A DNA stretch of 64,000 nt from NCBI RefSeq assembly GCF_000758585.1, contig NZ_CP009281.1, positions 5,084,001 through 5,148,000 on the forward strand, read 5' to 3'. Of this stretch, positions 17,196 through 25,972 are shown in pieces. Origin of the DNA: Paenibacillus sp. FSL R5-0345 (lineage in GTDB: Bacteria > Bacillota > Bacilli > Paenibacillales > Paenibacillaceae). The number at the start of each line of letters is the position of its first letter. Within the stretch, counting starts at the first letter, position 1. The position numbers and the translations under genes were made by a program. The notes under the pieces are model-generated. The model did not search any database and was not told the DNA's origin. It was given only the letters and a program-made list of their open reading frames with translations.

Positions 17196-18416
17196 ATGGA
17201 TATCAAGTACTCAACAGCAGCCAATCATCTAGGATCATCAGCCGTTCGCGAGATTCTAAAAGTTACACAGGGCAATGACATCATTTCACTTGCAGGCGGG
17301 CTGCCTGGGGAGGATTTGTTTCCCTTGGAGGCCGTACGGGACGCTTATAACCGTGTACTCTCCAGCGATACCTCAGCACTTCAATACGGACTAACCGAGG
17401 GCTTTACTCCACTACGTGACAAAATCGCTGAAAGACTTACTCGGCAAGGAATCCCTGTTTCAGCGTCTGAAATGATTCTGACTACTGGTTCCCAACAGGC
17501 CATAGATCTACTATGTAAAATACTACTTGACCCGGGTGATGCTGTCCTTGTTGAAGCCCCCACTTATCTAGCAGCCTTACAGGTGTTTGGCTCCTATCGA
17601 GCTGATATTCATACGATCAATAACGACGAGCAAGGCATTCTGCCAGATCACCTGGAGAATCAAATTCAAAAACTACGTCCCAAACTCCTATATGCAGTTC
17701 CGACCTTCAACAATCCTTCAGGCGCAACCTGGAGTAAAGAACGTCGTGAGAAAGTGGTTGAAATCTGCCGCCGTTACAATGTTCTGATCTTGGAGGACAA
17801 TCCCTACGGTGAAATAACCTTTGAGGAAAATAAAGATCTATATCCACCCTCACTAGCGTCCATCGACAGAAGCTATGGCGGCGATTATTGTGTTGCTTAC
17901 ACTGGAACCTTTTCCAAAATCGTAGCCCCTGCCCTGCGTACCGGCTGGATTATCGGTGATTCTAATCTCATCAAGACCATCGCCAAAGCAAAACAAGCAG
18001 CTGATCTGCATTCTAGCACTATTGACCAGCGCGCTTTAGATGAACTGCTGCTTCATTTCGATATTGAGCAGCATATCCGTGTCATCTCAAGAGAATATTA
18101 TTCTCGAATGAAACTTTTATCCGCTGAACTCAGATCACAGAACTGGGAAGGTGCTCATTTTCTAGAGCCACGAGGCGGTATGTTCTTATGGCTTACGCTT
18201 TCCCAAGAGATCAACACGAAGGAATTACTTCCGCTAGCAGTAGAGAACGGTGTTGCTTTTGTTCCAGGTGAGGTGTTCTATTCATCACAGCCCCTGAAGA
18301 ACAAGATGCGTCTGAATTTTACACATACGCCACCTGAACTTATCCCCGTTGCTGTTCAGCGTCTGGAGAAAGCGTTGGTACAATGGCGGGAGAATCAATC
18401 CACGGTTCGATCGTAA
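17196..18416 (+). CDS. PLP-dependent aminotransferase (2-aminoadipate/LysN-like class)
   Basis: 406-aa fold-type I aminotransferase: SLAGGLPGEDLFP at 31-43, LQYGLTEG at 62-69, TTGSQQ at 97-102, NNPSG at 172-176, EDNPYG at 200-205 and PLP lysine Lys241 (GTFSKIVAP). Related to the 2-aminoadipate and multi-substrate aminotransferases; the amino donor cannot be told from sequence. The ATG at 17196 follows AAAGGTGGAG; a longer reading would run into the operator region. Divergent to the MocR gene. Followed by a strong terminator. Confidence 0.9.
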   Translation: MDIKYSTAANHLGSSAVREILKVTQGNDIISLAGGLPGEDLFPLEAVRDAYNRVLSSDTSALQYGLTEGFTPLRDKIAERLTRQGIPVSASEMILTTGSQQAIDLLCKILLDPGDAVLVEAPTYLAALQVFGSYRADIHTINNDEQGILPDHLENQIQKLRPKLLYAVPTFNNPSGATWSKERREKVVEICRRYNVLILEDNPYGEITFEENKDLYPPSLASIDRSYGGDYCVAYTGTFSKIVAPALRTGWIIGDSNLIKTIAKAKQAADLHSSTIDQRALDELLLHFDIEQHIRVISREYYSRMKLLSAELRSQNWEGAHFLEPRGGMFLWLTLSQEINTKELLPLAVENGVAFVPGEVFYSSQPLKNKMRLNFTHTPPELIPVAVQRLEKALVQWRENQSTVRS

Positions 18417-18426
18417 TCATGATCTA

Positions 18427-18473
18427 ATAACCCGGCTTCTTCATCCTTTAAAGGATGGGGAAGCCGGGTTATT
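18427..18473. terminator. strong bidirectional terminator
   Basis: AATAACCCGGCTTC ... GAAGCCGGGTTATT with an inner CATCCTTTAAAGGATG palindrome. Between the convergent aminotransferase and YvyF-like genes. Confidence 0.85.
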
Positions 18474-18498
18474 TAATTCCCTGCATGCCTAGAGTAAT

Positions 18499-18738
18499 TT
18501 ACTTCTTAGACACTTCTATGCTATCTTTATTGATCCTAAAATATCCATTTTCAACAAAAGACATGATTCTACTGACACTTACCCCTGTTTGAAGGGATAT
18601 ATTTAATACCATCGTGTCGGGTGAAGTCTCTACGATTTGCCTGATTCTCTGATACATCTCATCACAACTATTGCACATTCTCTTATTGTTTCGTTCATAT
18701 AAATGTCCGCAAAACTCGCAAATCTGATAATTACCCAT
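18499..18738 (-). CDS. YvyF-like zinc-ribbon/winged-helix protein (orphan)
   Basis: 79-aa protein with two CxxC pairs (Cys7/Cys10, Cys22/Cys25) followed by a helix-turn-helix-like segment (about 45-72, LNISLQTGVSVSRIMSFVENGYF). The layout resembles YvyF, encoded in the flagellar regulatory cluster of Bacillus, but no flagellar genes are here. It may be a small regulator. The ribosome site is weak (GTGGGAAACG). Sits between the aminotransferase gene and repeat element copy 1. Confidence 0.7.
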   Translation of the reverse strand: MGNYQICEFCGHLYERNNKRMCNSCDEMYQRIRQIVETSPDTMVLNISLQTGVSVSRIMSFVENGYFRINKDSIEVSKK

Positions 18739-18778
18739 GCTACACGTTTCCCACTTTCTACATATCTTCTTGCCACGA

Positions 18779-18873
18779 GCATAAACACCTTTAGCGTTAT
18801 AAGGACGGTAAGCATTTATGAGAGAAATATAAGGATAATGTATAACGTGAAGCTTATACTTTCTTATATTTAT
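18779..18873 (+). repeat. two-hairpin intergenic repeat, copy 1
   Basis: About 95-nt element starting GCATAAAC, with GGACGGTAAGC in the middle and ending in TTTCTTATATTT. Arms AAATATAAG/CTTATATTT pair perfectly. Related to copies at 28960-29053 (opposite strand) and 41653-41748. Confidence 0.75.
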
Positions 18874-18913
18874 AAAAAAGCGACGTGATCCGGTTTCCCG
18901 AGATACGCCGCTT
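18874..18913 (-). terminator. intrinsic terminator of rnpB
   Basis: Minus strand AAGCGGCG ... CGTCGCTT followed by TTTTTT, with an inner CGG-GAAA-CCG. Confidence 0.75.
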
Positions 18914-18945
18914 GTATGGTGTTGTTAAAAATGACGTTGCAGTTA

Positions 18946-19361
18946 GGAAAGTTTGCCGTAAGCCGGGTTCTGTGCTCGTCGTGGTTCGATCGGGAACTAC
19001 CCTCCCACCATAAGCGACAATCATCTATCTAGGCCGTACATTACTGCACAGCTCCAGCGACCAACCTAGACGCGCCTCAGGCTAAGGCTGCCTATTCCAA
19101 TAAAGGAATCTGCTGCGTCTCATTAGGTCTTGCTCCAGATGGGGTTTACCAGGAACGAAGTCACCAGCGTTCCTCGGGGTCTCTTACACCTCGGTTCCAT
19201 CCTTGCCTGTGCCGCCCTAAGGCGGCCATCGGCGGTCCATTTCTGTGGCACTATCCTTCGGCTCGCGCCGACTGGACGTTATCCAGCATCCTGCCTTATG
19301 GAGCCCGGACTTTCCTCCCGTGACGTCTTCACGTCACCGGCGATTGTCTGTCAAACTTTCC
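18946..19361 (-). ncRNA. rnpB: RNase P RNA, class A type
   Basis: About 416-nt catalytic RNA that matures tRNA 5' ends. The ends pair as P1 (GGAAAGTTTG/CAAACTTTCC). On the minus strand the conserved blocks are GGAGGAAAGTCCGGGCTCC (5' P4 region), CCGCCGATGGCC, GGTAAACCCC (loop that binds CCA), GGAGCAAGACC, AGATAGATGATTGTCGC and ACAGAACCCGGCTTA. These, and the order of helices, match class A (E. coli-like) RNA. The class B signature blocks of Bacillus subtilis are missing. P3 appears as GTGACGT-GAAG-ACGTCAC. Confidence 0.93.
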
Positions 19362-19375
19362 GAACAACATTATAT

Positions 19376-19404
19376 ATTATACAGACATCACATGTCTGGC
19401 ACAA
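19376..19404 (-). promoter_or_regulatory. rnpB promoter with palindromic spacer
   Basis: Minus strand TTGTGC (19399-19404), 17-bp spacer, TATAAT (19376-19381). The spacer is exactly the inverted repeat CAGACAT-GTG-ATGTCTG. A second TATAAT lies at 19369-19374. Confidence 0.65.
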
Positions 19405-19423
19405 GCATTATTAACTGGCAATT

Positions 19424-20539
19424 TTATAGAAACTTAAATGGCTCCGTATTCACCTGCGAAGCATGTACAGCTGTATCGTACTTATGCTCCACTAGTTTCC
19501 CCGTCATCCACTCTGCTACTTTCTCTTTCATGATCTTCTCCGCGTTATGTCCCGGATCAATCAGAGTGATACCAGCAAGCACGGCATCCTGTGCTGTATG
19601 GTAATCAAGGTCACCGGTAACCAGTACATCCGCACCACGGAAAATAGCACTATTATAATACTTTCCACCGGAACCGCCGAGAACAGCAGCCTTACGAATC
19701 GGACGCTCCAAATCACCCACAACACGAACATGGTCTACCTTCAGGCCTTTTTTTACCGTCTCAACGAATTGCCCAAGTGTTGTAGGCTCTTTGAGCTTAC
19801 CTACTCGCCCAAGCCCTAAACTGCGACCTTTAAGATCCATCGTGTACAAATCGTAGGCAACTTCTTCATACGGATGAGCCTTGAGCATAGCCTGTACCAC
19901 TTTATTGCGGATAGTGTGTGGCACGATCGTCTCAATACGAATCTCTTCGGCACGCTCCAGCTTACCTTTTTCCCCGATATAAGGGTCTGTGCCTTCTCCC
20001 GGAATAAAAGTTCCGTATCCCTCGATATTGAAGCTGCAATGACTATAGTTCCCAATTGCCCCTGCTCCTGCATTCAGGATAGCATCCAACACTTTCTGAT
20101 GGTGGTCTTTTGGCACAAATACCACCAACTTCGACAATTGCTCTGAATGAATGTCTTTGATAGGCACTCCGTTCTCTATGCCCAGAGCTTCCGCCATCCA
20201 ATCGTTCATTCCACCTTCAGTAACATCCAGATTCGTATGACTGATATATACCGCGATGTCATTTTTGATCAGTTTTTCATACATTCTACCCATCGGTGTA
20301 TCGGTCTGAATCCCTTGAAGTGGACGGAAAATAATCGCATGGTGGGCTATGATTAGATTACAGCCGAGTCTAATCGCTTCTTCGACGACTTCATCATTAA
20401 CATCCAGTGCAACCAGCACATTGGTAATTTCTTTTTGTAAGGAACCTAGTTGCAGACCGACTTTGTCCCACTCTTCGGCTAAATGTTTCGGAGCCAGTTG
20501 CTCCATATATTGAATTACTGTTTGTCCTTTGGCAAGCAT
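19424..20539 (-). CDS. Nif3-like dinuclear metal-centre protein (YqfO)
   Basis: 371-aa protein of the Nif3/DUF34 family. The N-terminal half has the metal-binding histidines (IIAHHAIIFRP, SHTNLD), a middle insertion of about 100 residues resembles the PII-like domain of YqfO, and the C-terminal half carries the remaining ligands (GDLDYHTA, DPGHNAEK). It may act as a GTP cyclohydrolase 1 type 2 homologue; the true role is unknown. The ATG overlaps the trmK end by 25 nt and has GGAGG upstream, so the two are co-translated, as in Bacillus. Confidence 0.92.
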   Translation of the reverse strand: MLAKGQTVIQYMEQLAPKHLAEEWDKVGLQLGSLQKEITNVLVALDVNDEVVEEAIRLGCNLIIAHHAIIFRPLQGIQTDTPMGRMYEKLIKNDIAVYISHTNLDVTEGGMNDWMAEALGIENGVPIKDIHSEQLSKLVVFVPKDHHQKVLDAILNAGAGAIGNYSHCSFNIEGYGTFIPGEGTDPYIGEKGKLERAEEIRIETIVPHTIRNKVVQAMLKAHPYEEVAYDLYTMDLKGRSLGLGRVGKLKEPTTLGQFVETVKKGLKVDHVRVVGDLERPIRKAAVLGGSGGKYYNSAIFRGADVLVTGDLDYHTAQDAVLAGITLIDPGHNAEKIMKEKVAEWMTGKLVEHKYDTAVHASQVNTEPFKFL

Positions 20540-21294
20540 TGCAGCACCTCCGTAATCTCCTTGATCTGATCTCGAATTAATTTCCGTTTATTCTCCGCAG
20601 ATTCGAGTTCTGAACGTGATAATGATGTTAGAATGCCTTCCAATTTCTGAATCTCTCCCTGCCACTTAGCAAAAAACACTTCATTCGGTGCTTGAATCAG
20701 AAAAGGTCCCATCTGTAGCAAGGTATCCCGACCACGAACCATAGCGGAATCGCCTAACGTAACCTCACGATATACATTGGAATTTGTAATTCCCGCACTT
20801 GAATCCTCTGGTACAGCGGTCAATACTTCATACAGCTTGCCGTCTTCTTCCAGAATGCTTTCAGCTACAAGAACCCAATCATTATTTAGCAGCCATCGGC
20901 GCAAAATATCCTCGCCCACATTCGGCTGGAGTACAAGTGTTGTAACATCCTTTAGCTTGCCTTGACTTTGACCACGGTCTAAAATCGAGGCAATTAAAGC
21001 CCCTCCCATACCTGCGATCGTGATACAATTAACTTCACCAGGTTCCAGTACCTCAAGGCCATCTCCTCGCCGCACTGAGATCACCTTCCCTAGTCCGGCC
21101 TCTGCAACGCCTTTACAAGCAGCATCAAAGGGACCCGGGTTCACCTCACCTGCTACTGCGAATACAGCCTTACCGCTTTTTACAGCAGCTACAGGAAGCA
21201 GAGCATGATCAGAGCCGATGTCTGCCAACCTGCTTCCTTGCGGAATTTGCTCCAGCAATTGCTGAAGACGATCTGATAATTTCACATTGTTCAT
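20515..21294 (-). CDS. trmK: tRNA (adenine-22-N1)-methyltransferase TrmK
   Basis: 259-aa SAM-dependent methyltransferase that makes m1A22 in tRNA. SAM motif ADIGSDHALLP at about 27-37, catalytic-region motif TIAGMGGALIASI, LQPNVGE. The C-terminal coiled helices (residues 210-255) are typical. The ATG at 21294 forms an ATGA overlap with the stop of the upstream membrane protein and aligns with the Bacillus enzyme start; a seven-codon longer start has no ribosome site. Confidence 0.94.
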   Translation of the reverse strand: MNNVKLSDRLQQLLEQIPQGSRLADIGSDHALLPVAAVKSGKAVFAVAGEVNPGPFDAACKGVAEAGLGKVISVRRGDGLEVLEPGEVNCITIAGMGGALIASILDRGQSQGKLKDVTTLVLQPNVGEDILRRWLLNNDWVLVAESILEEDGKLYEVLTAVPEDSSAGITNSNVYREVTLGDSAMVRGRDTLLQMGPFLIQAPNEVFFAKWQGEIQKLEGILTSLSRSELESAENKRKLIRDQIKEITEVLQCLPKDKQ

Positions 21295-22115
21295 GTTGCC
21301 ACCCACGTTATCCATTTTTTTCGAAACAAGAACAGCAGGACCAAACCTACCGCAATTTTAAAAATCAGCATAAACGAAATCCACTGTGGATAATCCTGTC
21401 TGAATAAAAGCGCATCGAGCTCAGGCATGATCCATAGCGATACTCCCACTGCAAAAAAAACACTAGCGACGCCTTTCACTCTGTGATGTAAAAGCCAGCT
21501 TAGCCACACCATCATTACACACAATGGTAGCCATAAGAGCTCAAGCTCTAACATCGAAGCCTCAGGGCGTTTACCCCCAAAGAATCCCGCATATAGTAAT
21601 GCCCAAAAAGCATAACCGCAGTACTGCAGCAAGCCGATCCGGAGTAGAAATCCCAAAATACACCATAACAAGCCACAGGCCCCAATCAGAATCGGTCTCC
21701 AGAGCTGGGGATCAAGTTCATGCAAAGCAATCAACCATAGTCCAAAACCAAGCGTTAACACACTGCCTAGCCCTGCTAGGATAAGACTAATCACATGATT
21801 TCGATCCCTGTAAACCGCTGAGTATCCATAACAAACAATTAATACGGATAGTGCTGTTGCAAGTTGCAAAGGCCAGGGAAAAACGCTAAAATAAAGACTA
21901 ATCAAGAAAATCAAGGAAATAATTCCAAAACCAAACAGCCAAATTTTGATGTTTCCCTGCTGTAGATTCTTCAGCGAAATTGGATTGTTGTCCTTAGCCG
22001 CAGCTTCATCGTCATACAGGTTGGTTAAGAAGTCGCAATATTGCTCTGGAAGCAATCTGTTATTTCTCCAATACTGAATCTCTTTTATAATAATTTCGCG
22101 TTTTTCCAAATTCAC
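21291..22115 (-). CDS. integral membrane protein, DUF2157-like
   Basis: 274-aa protein with a soluble N-terminus (about 1-50, REIIIKEIQYWRNNRLLP) and about eight membrane helices. The overall pattern is like DUF2157 proteins. Starts at GTG with AAGGAT upstream. Translationally coupled to trmK (ATGA overlap). It occupies the place between sigA and trmK where Bacillus subtilis has the cytochrome gene cccA. Function unknown. Confidence 0.72.
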   Translation of the reverse strand: MNLEKREIIIKEIQYWRNNRLLPEQYCDFLTNLYDDEAAAKDNNPISLKNLQQGNIKIWLFGFGIISLIFLISLYFSVFPWPLQLATALSVLIVCYGYSAVYRDRNHVISLILAGLGSVLTLGFGLWLIALHELDPQLWRPILIGACGLLWCILGFLLRIGLLQYCGYAFWALLYAGFFGGKRPEASMLELELLWLPLCVMMVWLSWLLHHRVKGVASVFFAVGVSLWIMPELDALLFRQDYPQWISFMLIFKIAVGLVLLFLFRKKWITWVAT

Positions 22116-22174
22116 TGGCTCATCCTTCTTTCCAGATACACAAGGTCAGCACTTTTTAGGGTCGTAATTCAAAT

Positions 22175-22212
22175 AAAAGAACCTCCTGCTACTGAGCAGC
22201 AGAAGGTCCAGT
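22175..22212 (-). terminator. intrinsic terminator of rpoD
   Basis: Minus strand ACCTTCTGCT, loop, AGCAGGAGGTTCTTTTATTT. Confidence 0.8.
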
Positions 22213-22222
22213 TCATGAAATA

Positions 22223-23356
<1,134 letters not shown>

Positions 23357-23396
23357 AATTCGACTCCCTCCTCCCTAGGTACATCCTGTCAACATT

Positions 23397-25217
23397 TCAT
23401 TGTCTCTCTAGGGCTATAATCTCACTTGCTATTTGTGCCGCACGCAAAAAGTCACCTGACTTTTCCGCCTGAATCATCTCTTCACGCTTCTGATCCATCT
23501 TGCGCTGCAGTGGGTATTTCCGTACTTCGCGGATACAATCATCCAGCACCTGCATATTCCAGTCTGGAGGTGTATCCATCATGGAAATTGATGTAGCAGT
23601 TTTCTCTAGACGATCATCCTGAAGCGATGATAGAAACCGACTAATGCCGGGTGGTTTGCCTTGCGCGTAATAGGCATATAGATAAGCGGCAATTGCCGCA
23701 TGATCATCGATGTTAAAATCTTCTCCGAGGCGTTCGCCCACATACGTGGCGGCTTCCGGGTCCTGAATCATAAAGGACAGTAGACGCCGTTCCGCGACAT
23801 GATAAGCGGGCAGCAAAGTTGGTGTCTGCACTTGCCCTTTTTTATGCCTACCATTATTCCACCTTTTGTCGTTATTATCCCCTTCCGGGATGTTTTTTTG
23901 CATCGATGCCCTAAGTAAATTACAATCCTGCTTCAAACTATCATATGAAAGTTCCAGCTCAGAAGCGATTTCCCTTAGGTAAACCTCTCTCTCGGTCGAG
24001 GAATGTAACGAAGCAATGACCTCCAAAGCTTCTTTGACGTAGGCAATTTTGCCATCTTCCTCTAGGAGTATATGGTTTTTTTTCAGATATATAAGCTTAA
24101 ATTTTATGGATGAAACCGCTGAATCAATAACCTGATCCATAAACCTTTCTCCACCATGCTTAGAGATGAACTCATCTGGATCGAGCCCGCTTGGCAGTAA
24201 TGCGATCTTTACACGCAGACCACTGCCTTCAAGCATAGGAATGGACTTCATAGCAGCTGCTTGTCCTGCCCGGTCACCATCATAAGACAGTACAATTTCA
24301 TCGGCCAGACTCTTCATCAGTGCTACATGACTTTCAGTTAAAGATGTTCCCATTGTTGCTACACCGTTATGCACACCTGCTTCCCAGGCCGAAATGACAT
24401 CTCCGTATCCTTCAAAGAGGACGATTTGCCGCGTTTTGCGGATGGATGCTTTGGACTGGTGCAAATTGTATAAAATCCGGCTTTTGTTAAATAATCTGCT
24501 CTCTGGAGAATTCAAATACTTGGGTTGTCCTTCTCCAAGAATTCTTCCGGCAAATGCAATCACCTTGCCTGTGCGGTTCGCAATCGGAAAAATAATCCGA
24601 CCACGGAAACGGTCTATATATCCTTTGCCCTCGCCTCGAGCAGACAGGAGTCCACCTTTCTCCATCTCAGCAAGATCAAAATTCCGTTTCTCCAAAAATT
24701 GTAGCAAAGTATCCCAGCGGTCCGGAGCATATCCGATCTGAAACTGGTCAATCATTTTATCGCTGAAGTTCCGGGCTCTTAAATACTCCATAGCGGCTTT
24801 GCCGTGTTCCGTATTCTTCAGCAAGTAATGATAAAACTTTGCGGACCATTCATAAGCTTGAATCAACCGATCGCGTTCCGGATCAGGAGGAGACATCAGG
24901 CCTCCCTTACCTTCAGGTACGGGAATATCACTTTCTTCAGCCATTATTTTGACGGCTTCGGGGAAGGTTAATCCTTCGATTTCCATCCTAAATTTGATGG
25001 CATTTCCACCCATGCCGCAGCCAAAGCAATGAAATACTCCCCGTTCGGGGGTAACTGTAAAGGAAGGGGTTTTCTCCGAATGAAACGGGCAGAGGCCCCA
25101 TAAATATTTCCCCTGCTTGGACAAATGGACAACCTTACCGACTGTATCGACAATATCATGACGTGCAAGCACGCTTTCGATAACTTCTTCCGGAATATTC
25201 CCGTGTCCGCTAGCCAC
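23397..25217 (-). CDS. dnaG: DNA primase DnaG
   Basis: 606-aa primase making RNA primers for replication. CHC2 zinc finger (Cys43, His46, Cys64, Cys67), RNA polymerase core with the Toprim signature EGYGD near 267 and YDGDRAGQ, then a C-terminal DnaB-binding helical domain. I choose the GTG at 25217 because AAGGTGG lies 5 nt upstream and gives an N-terminus like other primases; an in-frame TTG five codons earlier has no ribosome site. Follows yqxD, precedes rpoD. Confidence 0.95.
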   Translation of the reverse strand: MASGHGNIPEEVIESVLARHDIVDTVGKVVHLSKQGKYLWGLCPFHSEKTPSFTVTPERGVFHCFGCGMGGNAIKFRMEIEGLTFPEAVKIMAEESDIPVPEGKGGLMSPPDPERDRLIQAYEWSAKFYHYLLKNTEHGKAAMEYLRARNFSDKMIDQFQIGYAPDRWDTLLQFLEKRNFDLAEMEKGGLLSARGEGKGYIDRFRGRIIFPIANRTGKVIAFAGRILGEGQPKYLNSPESRLFNKSRILYNLHQSKASIRKTRQIVLFEGYGDVISAWEAGVHNGVATMGTSLTESHVALMKSLADEIVLSYDGDRAGQAAAMKSIPMLEGSGLRVKIALLPSGLDPDEFISKHGGERFMDQVIDSAVSSIKFKLIYLKKNHILLEEDGKIAYVKEALEVIASLHSSTEREVYLREIASELELSYDSLKQDCNLLRASMQKNIPEGDNNDKRWNNGRHKKGQVQTPTLLPAYHVAERRLLSFMIQDPEAATYVGERLGEDFNIDDHAAIAAYLYAYYAQGKPPGISRFLSSLQDDRLEKTATSISMMDTPPDWNMQVLDDCIREVRKYPLQRKMDQKREEMIQAEKSGDFLRAAQIASEIIALERQ

Positions 25218-25256
25218 TTCAACCACCTTCAATTCTTAACAAATAAATATAATTCG

Positions 25257-25733
25257 CTATTGCTCCACATTCTCCTGCAAAAGTATTAAAAGTTTTGTCA
25301 TTTTATGTTGAAAATATAATTTTTCTTCTGCCGTTATAGGTTTCGGACCCTTAGAATAATGTCCCCGTCTTCGTTCCACGGCCCTGGCATGCCTACCTTC
25401 CAACATAAAATCCATTTTGGAATCATCATATTCCTGGCCACGAAAAGAAAGCACACTGCATCGTTTGCCGAGCGCAAGTGCTGCGAGACCATAATCTTGC
25501 GTCAATACCACATCTCCTGCATTAATATGATTGGCAATATATAGATCGGCGCTCTGATCTCCCCGGTCCACCTGCACAACCGTTACACCCTCTTCAGCTT
25601 TCAGTGCATGGTCATAAGAAGATACCATCAGTACTGGCACACCAAAAGCGCGCCCTACTTCGGCAATTTCTTTTTTGACCGGACAAGCATCCCCATCCAC
25701 GACTATAGTTCTAGATTGGGACTTCTTCTCCAT
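25257..25733 (-). CDS. yqxD: YaiI/YqxD family (DUF188) protein
   Basis: About 158-aa PIN-like protein with VVDGDACPVKKEI near the start and VLTQDYGLAALALGK, the acidic residues expected of the DUF188 nuclease-like fold. Function unknown. The start is ambiguous between ATG 25733 and ATG 25739. Lies 40 nt upstream of dnaG, the same order as in Bacillus. Confidence 0.88.
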   Translation of the reverse strand: MEKKSQSRTIVVDGDACPVKKEIAEVGRAFGVPVLMVSSYDHALKAEEGVTVVQVDRGDQSADLYIANHINAGDVVLTQDYGLAALALGKRCSVLSFRGQEYDDSKMDFMLEGRHARAVERRRGHYSKGPKPITAEEKLYFQHKMTKLLILLQENVEQ

Positions 25734-25803
25734 GATCATCACCAATTTCCCGTGTAATATATATACGCCCTCACCGCAAGAAATCCTTCTTTCTATGCAT
25801 AAA

Positions 25804-25844
25804 TACGGAACGGATGTCAAATGACGCATTGGCACCGTTCCGTA
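25804..25844 (-). terminator. perfect 11-bp stem between glyS and yqxD
   Basis: Minus strand ATACGGAACGG, loop, CCGTTCCGTAT followed by TTATG. The T-run is poor, so it could be the glyQS terminator or another stem. Confidence 0.5.
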
Positions 25845-25972
25845 TATTTATACCCCAAACCAACATTCTATACCATAAGACACAAACTTTTCTTATAGAT
25901 GTTGTTCAAAAAGCTTTCCTTTGATCAAACGTCGAATCTTGAATTCAGCCGGGAACTCCGGTGCTCAGTCGT

